Below, piece after piece: positions 16,589-24,992 of a stretch of DNA of 64,000 bases. The DNA is taken from positions 1-64,000 of the forward strand of contig SFDB01000006.1 of assembly GCA_004558825.1 (NCBI GenBank), in the 5' to 3' direction. This stretch comes from Clostridiales bacterium (GTDB lineage Bacteria > Bacillota > Clostridia > Christensenellales > CAG-138). The translations under genes were made by a program, and so were the position numbers. Each line of letters begins with the position of its first letter. The stretch's first letter is position 1. Below the pieces are notes generated by a model. It was not told the origin of the DNA. It searched no databases and worked only from the letters and a program-made list of their open reading frames with translations.

Positions 16589-16641
16589 AAATAAATAAAC
16601 AAAACTAACAAAAAGAAAAACTTTGGAGGTGCAAGGAATCC

Positions 16642-17010
16642 ATGGCTCGTATTTCCGGTGTAGACTTACCCAGAGATAAGCGTATCGAGATCGGCCTTAC
16701 CTATATCTACGGTATCGGCAGAACGACCGCTTCAGAAATACTTGCTGCAACAGGCGTGGACCCCGACATCAGAGTCAGGGATCTGGCAGAAGCAGACGTC
16801 AACAAGCTCAGAGAGTATATTGACCACAACGTTAAGGTAGAGGGCGACCTGAGAAGAGAGACCTCGATGAATATCAAACGCCTTGTCGAGATCGGATGCT
16901 ATCGCGGCGTCCGTCATCGTAAGGGGCTGCCCGTACGCGGACAGAGCACGAAGCAGAACGCACGCACCCGCAAGGGTCCGAAACGTTCGGCAGGCGCTAA
17001 GAAGAAATAA
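16642..17010 (+). CDS. rpsM: Small ribosomal subunit protein S13 (uS13)
   Basis: A 122-residue protein of normal length: MARISGVDLPRDKRIEIGLTYIYGIGRTTASEIL, then RGLPVRGQ-like GLPVRGQSTKQNARTRKGPKR. The long basic C-terminal tail contacts the P-site tRNA. TTGGAGGTG precedes the ATG. Confidence 0.98.
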   Translation: MARISGVDLPRDKRIEIGLTYIYGIGRTTASEILAATGVDPDIRVRDLAEADVNKLREYIDHNVKVEGDLRRETSMNIKRLVEIGCYRGVRHRKGLPVRGQSTKQNARTRKGPKRSAGAKKK

Positions 17011-17024
17011 GGAGGGCGAATAAG

Positions 17025-17429
17025 ATGGCAAAAGCAAAAGCTACTGTTAAAAAGGCTACGCGCAAACGCCGTGAGCGCAAGAATATCGAGCGCGGCGCAG
17101 CGCATATCCGCTCGTCCTTCAACAACACCATGGTAACCATAACGGACCTTAACGGCAACGCCATTTCATGGGCATCGGCCGGCGGTCTTGGGTTCCGCGG
17201 TTCAAGGAAGAGCACGCCGTTCGCTGCCCAGATGGCCGCGGAGACGGCTGCAAAGGCTGCAATGGAGCATGGCCTCAAGACGGTTGAGGTTTATGTAAAG
17301 GGACCGGGTTCGGGTCGTGAAGCGGCTATCCGCGCATTGCAGGCTGCAGGCTTGGATGTAAACATGATTAAGGACGTTACGCCCATCCCGCATAACGGAT
17401 GCCGTCCGCCCAAGCGCAGAAGAGTATAA
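17025..17429 (+). CDS. rpsK: Small ribosomal subunit protein S11 (uS11)
   Basis: A 134-residue protein with the conserved AHIRSSFNNTMVTITDLNGNAISWASAGGLGFRGSRKSTPFAAQ core and a C-terminal IPHNGCRPPKRRRV. It forms part of the 30S platform near the E site. The basic N-terminus (MAKAKATVKKATRKRRERKNIERG) is typical. It sits 14 bases after rpsM. Confidence 0.98.
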   Translation: MAKAKATVKKATRKRRERKNIERGAAHIRSSFNNTMVTITDLNGNAISWASAGGLGFRGSRKSTPFAAQMAAETAAKAAMEHGLKTVEVYVKGPGSGREAAIRALQAAGLDVNMIKDVTPIPHNGCRPPKRRRV

Positions 17430-17443
17430 GGAGGCAAACGACA

Positions 17444-18073
17444 ATGGCAAGATATACAGATTCCGTTTGCAGACAGTGCCGCAGGGAAGGCATAAAGCTG
17501 TTCCTCAAGGGCGATCGCTGCTACAGCGCGAAGTGCGCTATCACAAAGCGCCACACACCTCCGGGACAGCATGGACAGTCCCGCGCCAAGAAGCCGTCCG
17601 AATACGGACTCCAGCTTCGTGAGAAGCAGAAGTGCCGCAGGGCATACGGTGTATTGGAATCCCAGTTTAGGAAATACTATGATATGGCCGCAAATATGCG
17701 CGGCGTAACGGGCGACAACATGCTTTCGCTTCTTGAGCGCAGGCTTGACAATGTTGCCTTCCGCCTCGGCTTTGGCAACAGCCGTGCGATGGCGCGCCAG
17801 CTCGTAACACACGGACATATACTCGTAGACGGCAAGAAGGTAGACATTCCGTCCTACCTTGTAAAGCCCGGCCAGGTCATTTCCGTTCGTTCGAAGAGCC
17901 GCGACATGCAGCACCTTAAGGAGCTTCGTGAGCAGGGCTCGAAGAACACAATCCCGAAATGGCTCGAGCTCGATGCCGAGAACCTCAGCGGCAAGGTAAT
18001 GGCGCTTCCGCAGCGCGATGATATCGACCTGACGCTCGAGGAGCACCTCATCGTCGAGTTCTACTCAAGGTAA
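17444..18073 (+). CDS. rpsD: Small ribosomal subunit protein S4 (uS4), zinc-binding form
   Basis: A 209-residue protein with the N-terminal cysteine set (CRQCRREG...RCYSAKCA) of the C+ form and an S4 RNA-binding domain from about 98 (RLDNVAFRLGFGNSRAMARQLVTHGHILVDGKKVDIPSYLVKPGQVISV). The ATG at 17444 follows GGAGGC; a longer reading from 17399 starts inside rpsK. In many bacteria S4 regulates its own operon. Here it lies inside the rpsM-rplQ unit. Confidence 0.97.
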   Translation: MARYTDSVCRQCRREGIKLFLKGDRCYSAKCAITKRHTPPGQHGQSRAKKPSEYGLQLREKQKCRRAYGVLESQFRKYYDMAANMRGVTGDNMLSLLERRLDNVAFRLGFGNSRAMARQLVTHGHILVDGKKVDIPSYLVKPGQVISVRSKSRDMQHLKELREQGSKNTIPKWLELDAENLSGKVMALPQRDDIDLTLEEHLIVEFYSR

Positions 18074-18122
18074 TATCATTTCACCCTGAGTATTCGTAGA
18101 TAATTGTGAAAGGGGAATAAAA

Positions 18123-19064
18123 ATGTTTGAAATAGGACGACCCAAAATCGAATCTACATCGTTGGATGAAACGACGGGCGTATTCGTTGTAGAGCCTCTT
18201 GAGAGGGGACTCGGCATAACACTCGGCAATTCGCTCAGGCGCGTTTTGCTTTCATCGCTCCCCGGCGCTGCCGCAACATCGATACAAATCGACGGCGTGC
18301 TTCATGAGTTTTCGACGATAGAGGGTGTAAAAGAGGATGTTACCGAGATAGTTCTCAACGTAAAGGAGCTTTGCTTCAAGATGCACACGGACGAGCCGCG
18401 CACCGTAATACTCGACGCGAACGGTCCGTGCGAAGTGACTGCCGGCGACCTGATACTCGATTCCGACGTTGAGGTAACGTCGCCGGAGCAGCACATTGCC
18501 ACGCTTTCGGAAAACGCACATCTCCACATCGAGATATGCGTCGAGAAGGGCCGCGGCTACGTCTCGCAGGACGAGAACAAGCGTCCCGACATGCCCATAG
18601 GCAGAATAGCGGTCGACTCTATTTTTACGCCCGTTAAGAGCGTCAAATACGAGGTTGTCGACACGCGCGTAGGCGACAAGGTAGATAACGACAAGCTCAC
18701 CCTGACCGTCGTAACAAATGGCACGATGAGCCCTGACGAGGCAATAAGCTTCGCCGCAAACTATCTTACAGAGCATCTTGTGATGTTTAAGACGCTTACC
18801 GAGAGCGCGCCGAACTTTGGCATAGTGATGGAAAAGGAAGAGGACAAGATGGAGAAGATACTCGAGATGAGCATCGACGAGCTTGACCTCAGCGTCCGCT
18901 CCTTCAACTGCCTCAAGCGCGCAGGCATCAATACCGTTGAGGAGCTCACTCAACGTAACGAGGACGATATGATGCGCGTCCGTAATCTTGGACGCAAGTC
19001 GCTCGAGGAAGTTCAGCAGAAGCTCCAGGCGCTGGGTCTTTCCCTCCGCCAGAGTGAGGAATAA
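18123..19064 (+). CDS. rpoA: DNA-directed RNA polymerase alpha subunit
   Basis: A 313-residue protein. The N-terminal assembly domain contains FVVEPLERGLGITLGNSLRRVLLSSLPGAA. An acidic linker (MEKEEDKMEKILEMSIDELDLS) leads to the C-terminal domain, SVRSFNCLKRAGINTVEELTQRNEDDMMRVRNLGRKSLEEV, which contacts UP elements and activators. Normal length. It lies between rpsD and rplQ as expected. Confidence 0.98.
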   Translation: MFEIGRPKIESTSLDETTGVFVVEPLERGLGITLGNSLRRVLLSSLPGAAATSIQIDGVLHEFSTIEGVKEDVTEIVLNVKELCFKMHTDEPRTVILDANGPCEVTAGDLILDSDVEVTSPEQHIATLSENAHLHIEICVEKGRGYVSQDENKRPDMPIGRIAVDSIFTPVKSVKYEVVDTRVGDKVDNDKLTLTVVTNGTMSPDEAISFAANYLTEHLVMFKTLTESAPNFGIVMEKEEDKMEKILEMSIDELDLSVRSFNCLKRAGINTVEELTQRNEDDMMRVRNLGRKSLEEVQQKLQALGLSLRQSEE

Positions 19065-19106
19065 GTCAATCAAAGCGAAACATAGATTTTTTAAGGAGGA
19101 ACAACA

Positions 19107-19598
19107 ATGCCTAACCGTAAGCTCGGCAGGCCGTCGGATCAGCGCAGGGCAATGCTCCGCAACCTGACCACTGCTCTTCTTTGGAACGGTAAGATCATTA
19201 CCACCGAGGATCGTGCGAAGGAAGTCCGCCCCATAGCGGAGAAGCTGATCACGCTGGCAGTCAGTGAATATAAGAACACAACAACCGTCCGCAAGGAGAC
19301 ACTTAACGATAAGAAGCAGGTTGTTGAAGTCGATAAGTATGTAGATATGCCGTCAAAGCTCCATGCTCGCAGACAGATGATGTCCTACCTCTATGAGGTA
19401 ACACCCGAGAAGAGCAAGAAGGAATCGAAAAAAGAGTATAAAGAGCGCACTGCGGATGCCGCGCATCCAGTGGTAGAGAAGCTTTTCCGTGAAATCGCAC
19501 CGAAGTACGATGGTCGAAACGGCGGATATACACGCATCATGAAGCTCGGACCGCGTCGCGGCGACGGCGCTCAGATGGCAATAATCGAGCTTGTCTGA
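19107..19598 (+). CDS. rplQ: Large ribosomal subunit protein L17 with internal insertions
   Basis: A 163-residue L17, about 40 residues longer than the B. subtilis protein. The start (MPNRKLGRPSDQRRAMLRNLTTALL) and end (GGYTRIMKLGPRRGDGAQMAIIELV) are canonical. Between them one inserted segment (about residues 52-74, rich in T/V/K) replaces the short loop before KLHARRQ. A second, KSKKESKKEYKERTADAAHPV, lies before the VEKLF helix. It is the last gene of the superoperon, with a strong terminator 25 bases after the stop. Confidence 0.96.
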   Translation: MPNRKLGRPSDQRRAMLRNLTTALLWNGKIITTEDRAKEVRPIAEKLITLAVSEYKNTTTVRKETLNDKKQVVEVDKYVDMPSKLHARRQMMSYLYEVTPEKSKKESKKEYKERTADAAHPVVEKLFREIAPKYDGRNGGYTRIMKLGPRRGDGAQMAIIELV

Positions 19599-19622
19599 TT
19601 AAAAGGTTAAACACCACGCATA

Positions 19623-19648
19623 AAGCCGCTGCGTTTGCAGCGGCTTTT
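19623..19648 (+). terminator. Terminator of the ribosomal superoperon
   Basis: AAGCCGCTGC (19623-19632) pairs perfectly with GCAGCGGCTT (19637-19646) around a GTTT loop and ends in TTTT. With A residues on its left side it could also act on the minus strand, behind the restriction gene. Confidence 0.85.
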
Positions 19649-19759
19649 GGTATGTGACTCACATTTGGAGGCAATCATATTGGGGTGAAGACGAATTATG
19701 CGTTATAGAGGGTTTTGTTCGACTGCTGTTGTTATGCAGCCGGGATTCGCAATCATCTT

Positions 19760-20611
19760 TTATCTAAAAAGACTATTGAATATGCCGTTTTCCATGTCGG
19801 CAATATTATACATATCTTCAAGAATGTTAAAAGTTTCTTCAAGGTTTCGTCGGGCGTCGCTCCAGCCGCCGCCGTCAGTTATCCATACAAAAGAAAAGCC
19901 GTCAATTAGCTTTGCCTCTTCTGCAATCATTTTATAGCTTCTTGCAGTTTCGTTGAGCTTTGAGCCACTGCTCGCGTAAAAGTTTGTTTCTATCACAAAA
20001 ATACGGCTTGGAGTTCTGACAACAAAATCCCAACGCTTTGTTGATGTTCCTTCTGCCGAAATGGCTGATAAATCGATATTCCATTTTCTTTCAATTTCCG
20101 TCAAATACATCTCTTTATAGTATTCAACACCTGACTTTATCAAATAGTATTCAACCAGATTTTCCATTTGATGGCCGCCGCGGTTTTTTCTGCTGTTAGA
20201 ATCCAATCCGACTTCGACACCCATAACATAATCATACAGATTGCTGATAACGTGGTTTTCAAGCATATCAAAAAGCCCTGTTTTTCGCATAAAGTATTTG
20301 TACTGTTCAACGCTTTGAGCCTTTCTGCTAAATATGTAATTGCAAGCACCATTATTGTCTTGGCAAAAGATTTCCATTTTACGTACAGCCAATAGTACGG
20401 GAATCACCTTCAGACATTCCGGATACCTGTTCAGAATGCTTTCAAATTCTGCCTCAATGTTTTTTGCGCCCACAAGAGTGTTTAGCATGCTGATTTCTAT
20501 TTTCAGCTTTTCGGCATTTGCATATACCCTTTTAAAATCCGTGTAATAGCCATAACTATTTATTGACTGCCTGAATGTTGCGAGCCATGTGGCAAAATTT
20601 CTATTATTCAT
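19760..20611 (-). CDS. DpnII/MboI-type restriction endonuclease (GATC)
   Basis: A 283-residue protein recognised as the DpnII/MboI family, which cuts unmethylated GATC. The C-terminal half has the family block KRWDFVVRTPSRIFVIETNFYASSGSKLNETARSYKMIAEEA, containing the PD-(D/E)xK-like catalytic acids (D in WDF, E in IET), preceded by GVEVGLDSNSRKNRGGHQME. The start ATG overlaps the stop of the second methyltransferase (ATGA). It is the last gene of the M1-M2-R order known from Streptococcus dpnMAB. Base composition is clearly AT-richer than the flanks. Recognition of GATC is inferred from family and partners. Confidence 0.9.
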   Translation of the reverse strand: MNNRNFATWLATFRQSINSYGYYTDFKRVYANAEKLKIEISMLNTLVGAKNIEAEFESILNRYPECLKVIPVLLAVRKMEIFCQDNNGACNYIFSRKAQSVEQYKYFMRKTGLFDMLENHVISNLYDYVMGVEVGLDSNSRKNRGGHQMENLVEYYLIKSGVEYYKEMYLTEIERKWNIDLSAISAEGTSTKRWDFVVRTPSRIFVIETNFYASSGSKLNETARSYKMIAEEAKLIDGFSFVWITDGGGWSDARRNLEETFNILEDMYNIADMENGIFNSLFR

Positions 20612-21384
20612 ACATCCTTTAACCTTTCTATAGACAGTTTAATATATCCTTCGTTATTGTCAATTCCAATATAATTACGCTTTAATCTCTTACATGCAAC
20701 GCCGGTTGTCGAAGAGCCGCAAAACGGATCTAGCACCACATCACTTTCGCGTGTTGACGCTAGGAGGATTCGTTCCAACAGGTATATGGGCTTCTGCGTA
20801 GGATGCCGACCATGTTTTTTCTCGGAGGGGGCGGTTAATGCTCCACTCCATACATCTTGCATCTGTCTGCCGCCGTTTATTTCTTTCATCAATTCATAAT
20901 TAAAATAGTGGCGAGATTTTTTATCGTCTTTTCGAGCCCATAAAATCGTTTCTGTGCTATGCGTAAAACACCTGCATGCTAAATTTGGCGGCGGATTTGT
21001 CTTCTGCCATGTAATATTATTGATAATCTTATATCCCTCCTGTTCAAGTGCCATGCCAACGGAGTATATGTTATGGAGAGTACCGCTAATCCAGATTGAA
21101 CCGTTTGACTTTAAAACATGTCTACAGAGCCTAATCCATCTTCTGTTAAACGCGTGTTTCTCCTCTAAGCAATCAACTTTATCCCATTCGCCTTTATTGA
21201 CAGAAACAGCCTTTCCGCCGCTACAGGATATGCCTCCATTAGAGAGGAAATAAGGCGGATCCGCAAAAACCATGTCAATGCTTTCTGCATACATATCTGC
21301 TAAAGCGTCAAAGGTATCTGACAAATAGACTGCAGAAGAGCTATCGACATAGTATGGCTTTAAATTCTTAAAATACTTTCCCAT
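20608..21384 (-). CDS. Beta-class DNA adenine methyltransferase, DpnA-like (second GATC methylase)
   Basis: A 258-residue methyltransferase with catalytic DPPY (ADPPYFLSNGG, near residues 42-45) ahead of the AdoMet-binding DPFCGSSTTG near 223, the motif order of the beta class. It contains PPPNLACRCFTHSTETILWA and HPTQKP, as in DpnA-like enzymes. In the streptococcal system DpnA methylates GATC on single-stranded DNA as well as duplex and helps newly entering DNA survive. That role here is inferred. It lies one base after the M1 gene and overlaps the endonuclease by four. Confidence 0.9.
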   Translation of the reverse strand: MGKYFKNLKPYYVDSSSAVYLSDTFDALADMYAESIDMVFADPPYFLSNGGISCSGGKAVSVNKGEWDKVDCLEEKHAFNRRWIRLCRHVLKSNGSIWISGTLHNIYSVGMALEQEGYKIINNITWQKTNPPPNLACRCFTHSTETILWARKDDKKSRHYFNYELMKEINGGRQMQDVWSGALTAPSEKKHGRHPTQKPIYLLERILLASTRESDVVLDPFCGSSTTGVACKRLKRNYIGIDNNEGYIKLSIERLKDV

Positions 21385-21385
21385 A

Positions 21386-22219
21386 TCAATAATTGGTTAT
21401 AAGAACTTCTCTTCCGGTTCTCCTATCAGCATTACTGTTAATCATTCGCTTAACATCAACCGACTGTATGTTGTATCCTGCATATAATTCATGCACAAGC
21501 GGAACATCATTATTAGATAGCATAACCTTTGCTCCCACAGCATCCAAACGCCTAAAAAGTGCTGCTAAACGCATGTGATCTGCTAAGTTAAAGCCTTCCA
21601 CCGTATAATTTGTAAAAGAAGCAGTTGCGCTTTCGGGCACATATGGACTGTCGAAATATACAAAATCACCGGCTGAAACCCCATCACAGGCTTCCTCAAA
21701 ATCAAGGCATGTCATTTCGATGTTTGCGCTATTCAAATAATCAGATATCGACCTTATATTGTCTTCATTAATTGATTTCCCGCTTACTTTATTATTATAT
21801 GGAACATTGAAAAAACCCTGTTTATTCACTCGATGTAAACCGTTAAAGCAATGCTTGTTTATCCAAATCATAAGAGCCGCACATTCCAAATCAAACTCTT
21901 GCTCCATTACTTTTACGTTATACCTATCACGCATAGAATAGTACAGCTCTCTGCTACAGGGGGCTGAATCCATTTCATTGACGATTTCAATTACTGAATT
22001 TGCCGCAACTTTTAACTGCATATAGAGGTTCATAAGCTGCCTGTTTATGTCATTGATAAACGCCTGTTGGGGGGAAATAGTGAATAAAACAGCACCTCCG
22101 CCAACAAAAGGTTCATAATAATTGTTATACATATGAGGAACCTTAGCGGCGATTATCTCTATTAATTGAGTCTTGCCACCTGCCCATTTTAATACAGGAG
22201 CCATTCCTTTTTTAGGCAT
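21386..22219 (-). CDS. Dam-family DNA adenine methyltransferase, DpnM-like (first GATC methylase)
   Basis: A 277-residue alpha-class enzyme with motif X KWAGGK (12-17), the AdoMet-binding PFVGGGAV, and ANKHCFNGLHR-like WINKHCFNGLHRVNKQGFFNVPY. The catalytic motif IV reads DSPY instead of the usual DPPY, inside GDFVYFDSPYVPESATASFTNYT. I start it at the ATG at 22219, six bases after GAGGT; a GTG at 22222 leaves only three. It is the first gene of the cassette behind a good promoter, which fits the need to methylate before the nuclease appears. Confidence 0.88.
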   Translation of the reverse strand: MPKKGMAPVLKWAGGKTQLIEIIAAKVPHMYNNYYEPFVGGGAVLFTISPQQAFINDINRQLMNLYMQLKVAANSVIEIVNEMDSAPCSRELYYSMRDRYNVKVMEQEFDLECAALMIWINKHCFNGLHRVNKQGFFNVPYNNKVSGKSINEDNIRSISDYLNSANIEMTCLDFEEACDGVSAGDFVYFDSPYVPESATASFTNYTVEGFNLADHMRLAALFRRLDAVGAKVMLSNNDVPLVHELYAGYNIQSVDVKRMINSNADRRTGREVLITNY

Positions 22220-22287
22220 CACTATACCTCATATATAATATTTGGTGTATAAGTCCATATTGCGAGGGAAACATATATACCATAATT

Positions 22288-22317
22288 ATTATACTATAAA
22301 AACAAAGATGTTTTCAA
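22288..22317 (-). promoter_or_regulatory. Promoter of the restriction-modification cassette
   Basis: On the minus strand, TTGAAA (22317-22312) and TATAAT (22293-22288) have an 18-base spacer. The leader of about 60 bases is very AT-rich and contains several partial palindromes that could bind a regulator. No separate control-protein gene is present. Confidence 0.7.
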
Positions 22318-22452
22318 TGCGTATCTTAAGCCAATTTAAACTTTAAGTGCGTAGATGGTCAGCCTGAAATTTAAGCTAATCAACATCAAAAAAGGGCTCA
22401 ACGCATGGCGTCCACACCAATTTTCGCCTTCCACAAGCTCCGCGCGGCTCGC

Positions 22453-22499
22453 GCTTCCTGCGGAAGCCGCGCCCTGCGGGCGCAGCGGCCTTCGGCCGC
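22453..22499. repeat. Array of three phased 6-3-6 hairpins
   Basis: Three perfect palindromes, each with 6-base arms and a 3-base loop, start at 22453 (GCTTCC-TGC-GGAAGC), 22469 (GCGCCC-TGC-GGGCGC) and 22485 (GCGGCC-TTC-GGCCGC), exactly 16 bases apart. They lie in the gap between the end of a CNNM gene and the restriction cassette promoter. The surrounding GC-rich block (about 22425-22520) reads through as a short ORF, but that is probably accidental. Function is unknown. Confidence 0.7.
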
Positions 22500-22575
22500 C
22501 GCTCGCCGCGCTCGGCGGAAACATGGCTATACATAAATATCCGCCCCATCCGCGAACGGAGCGGGCGGCGAAATG

Positions 22576-23853
22576 CTAAATATCGTCGTCCTCGGGCTCG
22601 ACCCGCTCTCCAACGTGAATCAGCAGGCGCTCTATCCGCCGCTTGCCGAGCTTCTTAACGGTTATTGTCAGATGCTCGTATTCAAACGAGTCGCCGACCG
22701 CAGGATAGCCGCCGAGCATCTCAATAGCCCAGCCGCCGAGCGTGGCGTTGTCGTCGTCAAAGTCGCGGTCGTCCAGCTCCATCTCGTCAAGAAAGTCGTA
22801 TATGCGCATGTCGCCGTCAGCCTCGTAGGTGGTGTCGTCAAGCTTTACAAGCTCGTCGACTATCTCATCGGACTCGTCCCAGATGTCCCCCACGAGCTGT
22901 TCGAGAACGTCCTCCATTGTTATTACGCCCATCGTTCCGCCGTACTCGTCAGTCACAACGACCATATGGCATTGCTTTTGCTTCATAACGGCGAGCACGT
23001 CAGGCAGCGGAGTCGTCTTGTGGACGAAATTTACAGGCATCATCTCTTTGCGGATGTCGATGTGCTTTGAATCGATCATCAGCTTGAGGGCATGGTTGAG
23101 ATGGAGTATGCCGATTATGTTGTCAATCGTATCCTCATACACGGGTATGCGCGTGTATGGCGAAGTGTTGATTGTGCGCAGAATATCCTCGTACGGATCG
23201 TCTATATCTATCGATATCATGTCAACGCGGTGCGTGATTATCTCGTATGCGAGTACGTCGTCAAAATCAAGCGCGCTCTGCAGAAGGTCGCTGCGCTCCT
23301 CGTCGAGAATCCCCTCGTCTTCGGCCGTTTCTATGAAGTTCTCAATATCGTCCTCTGTAACCGAAGGCCCGTCAGGAAGGCTTTTGCTCCAAAGCTTCGA
23401 TATGCCGTGAAGCATCCACATGACGAGCATCACAAGCGGATATGTGATTACCATCAGTAACCGAAGCGGGATTGCGACAAATGTTGAGAATCCCTCGGCG
23501 ATACCCGAAGCCACAACCTTGGGCAGTATTTCACCGAAGGTGAGAACTATGAGCGTCATAACAACCGTCGCCACCCAGGCATAGTTGTCGCCGAGCAGAT
23601 TGATAACAATCAGCGTGGCAATCGATGAAGAGGCGATATTAACAAGGTTGTTGCCAATAAGAATGGTCGAGAGCGCCTTGTCGTAATTCTGCTTTATATA
23701 ATACGCCCATCTGCGCGAGAGTCCCTTCTTCGTTTCGGCGCTCGCCTTGAGCCTCTTTTCGTTTGCTGAAGCATACGCTATTTCCGAGCCTGAAAAAAAC
23801 GCTGAAAAAACCACAAGGACTACTATGGCAATATAACGGAGTATGCTACCCAT
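22576..23853 (-). CDS. CNNM/CorC-type membrane metal transport protein
   Basis: A 425-residue protein (HlyC/CorC family). The N-terminal CNNM membrane domain (SILRYIAIVVLVVFSAFFSGSEIAYASANEKRLK...) is followed by a CBS pair (from about ITHRVDMISIDIDDPYEDIL to VVVTDEYGGTMGVITMEDVLEQLVGDIWDE) and a C-terminal CorC domain ending in an acidic tail. Members move Mg2+ or Co2+ or regulate their transport. The ATG at 23853 follows GGGAGGC; an upstream in-frame reading lacks a ribosome binding site. It overlaps the paralogous upstream gene by eight bases. Confidence 0.88.
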   Translation of the reverse strand: MGSILRYIAIVVLVVFSAFFSGSEIAYASANEKRLKASAETKKGLSRRWAYYIKQNYDKALSTILIGNNLVNIASSSIATLIVINLLGDNYAWVATVVMTLIVLTFGEILPKVVASGIAEGFSTFVAIPLRLLMVITYPLVMLVMWMLHGISKLWSKSLPDGPSVTEDDIENFIETAEDEGILDEERSDLLQSALDFDDVLAYEIITHRVDMISIDIDDPYEDILRTINTSPYTRIPVYEDTIDNIIGILHLNHALKLMIDSKHIDIRKEMMPVNFVHKTTPLPDVLAVMKQKQCHMVVVTDEYGGTMGVITMEDVLEQLVGDIWDESDEIVDELVKLDDTTYEADGDMRIYDFLDEMELDDRDFDDDNATLGGWAIEMLGGYPAVGDSFEYEHLTITVKKLGKRRIERLLIHVGERVEPEDDDI

Positions 23854-24955
23854 TGACTGCCTCCCTGTGATCAGCAAAACCGCAGGATTGCGCTGCCTCA
23901 GGCTCGGGCGTGTCGCTTTCGTCATATATTTCGCCGACAAGCTCCTCGAGTATGTCCTCGACAGTGATTATACCTATCGCCTTCCCATCGGCGTCGTTGA
24001 CAATGGCTATATGCGTTTTTGTTTTGCTCATGTGCGGCAGAAGATCGTCGACGGGCATTTCAAGCGTCACAAACTGCGGCCTCGAAAGTATTGACTCGAC
24101 TCTTATGCCGTTCCCGGCGGCGATGAAGCGCTTCAAAAAACGCCGTATATGAAGCACGCCTATCACTCGGCCGTGTTTATCGATGTACGGCAGACGTGAA
24201 TATTGGCAGTTTTTTATAGTGGCGGCGATGTCGCTTGCGGACATGTTCGCTGACACCGTAACGACACTTGACCACGGGGTATATACGTCACTTACAAGCG
24301 TTTCGGAGAATTCGAGCGCGGACTGCATCAGCTCGCCTTTTTCGTCATCTATTGAGCCTTCCTCGACGCCCGTTTCGATTATGTCATGGAGCTCATCCTC
24401 CGTCACGGTCGGTTCTTCCTCGGCGGCCTCTACGAAAGGCTTGCTGACTTCCCTGCTGAACTTTGTGAACAGGAACGAAAGCGGAGTGAGCGCTTTCATC
24501 AAAAACACGAGCGAACCCGCCACCGAAAGCGCCATTCTTTCGTTGCAGGCCTTGGCGTAAAACTTGGGCAGCATCTCCGACACAAAAAACAGCACAACCG
24601 TCGTGATTATGGTTGAATAAGCGACAGCGCCCTCGCCCCAGAGCTTTGTTGCAATGAGCGTGGCAATCGTTGCGCAGCCAATGTGCATTATATTGTTTCC
24701 GATGAGTATCGTTGAAAGCGCCTTGTCAAAGTTGTCCAAAATGTATAGAACGCGTCTTGCACGTTTGTCGCCGTTGTCTTCAAGGCTCATCATCCTTATG
24801 CGGTTTACTGATGCAAGAGCCATTTCAGCGCCCGCGAAGTACGCGCCGCCCATTATCAGGAGTACGAAAAGAATGGCATAAAAAATAATGACGCTTCCCG
24901 CTCCTTGGGCTGAAACTGTCATAATCAGCGGTAATATAGGACTGTCTCCGTCCAT
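23846..24955 (-). CDS. CNNM/CorC-type membrane metal transport protein, second paralogue
   Basis: A 369-residue paralogue of the next gene, with the CNNM membrane domain (IIFYAILFVLLIMGGAYFAGAEMALASVNRIR), an ALSTILIGNNIMHIGCATIATL segment shared with its neighbour, and CBS domains ending in EDILEELVGEIYDESD. It lacks most of the C-terminal CorC domain. The start at 24955 is chosen because earlier in-frame starts overlap the promoter -10 or abut the AAGGGAG site. Two adjacent paralogues may form a heteromer. Confidence 0.85.
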   Translation of the reverse strand: MDGDSPILPLIMTVSAQGAGSVIIFYAILFVLLIMGGAYFAGAEMALASVNRIRMMSLEDNGDKRARRVLYILDNFDKALSTILIGNNIMHIGCATIATLIATKLWGEGAVAYSTIITTVVLFFVSEMLPKFYAKACNERMALSVAGSLVFLMKALTPLSFLFTKFSREVSKPFVEAAEEEPTVTEDELHDIIETGVEEGSIDDEKGELMQSALEFSETLVSDVYTPWSSVVTVSANMSASDIAATIKNCQYSRLPYIDKHGRVIGVLHIRRFLKRFIAAGNGIRVESILSRPQFVTLEMPVDDLLPHMSKTKTHIAIVNDADGKAIGIITVEDILEELVGEIYDESDTPEPEAAQSCGFADHREAVNG

Positions 24956-24992
24956 TGAGGATATCATCTCCCTTACATTATGTAGTTTAATC

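Noticed and set aside
22336..22524. 62-codon minus-strand ORF over the hairpin array
   Set aside because: It reads through palindromes and lacks a ribosome binding site. Similar spurious ORFs arise from GC-rich repeats.
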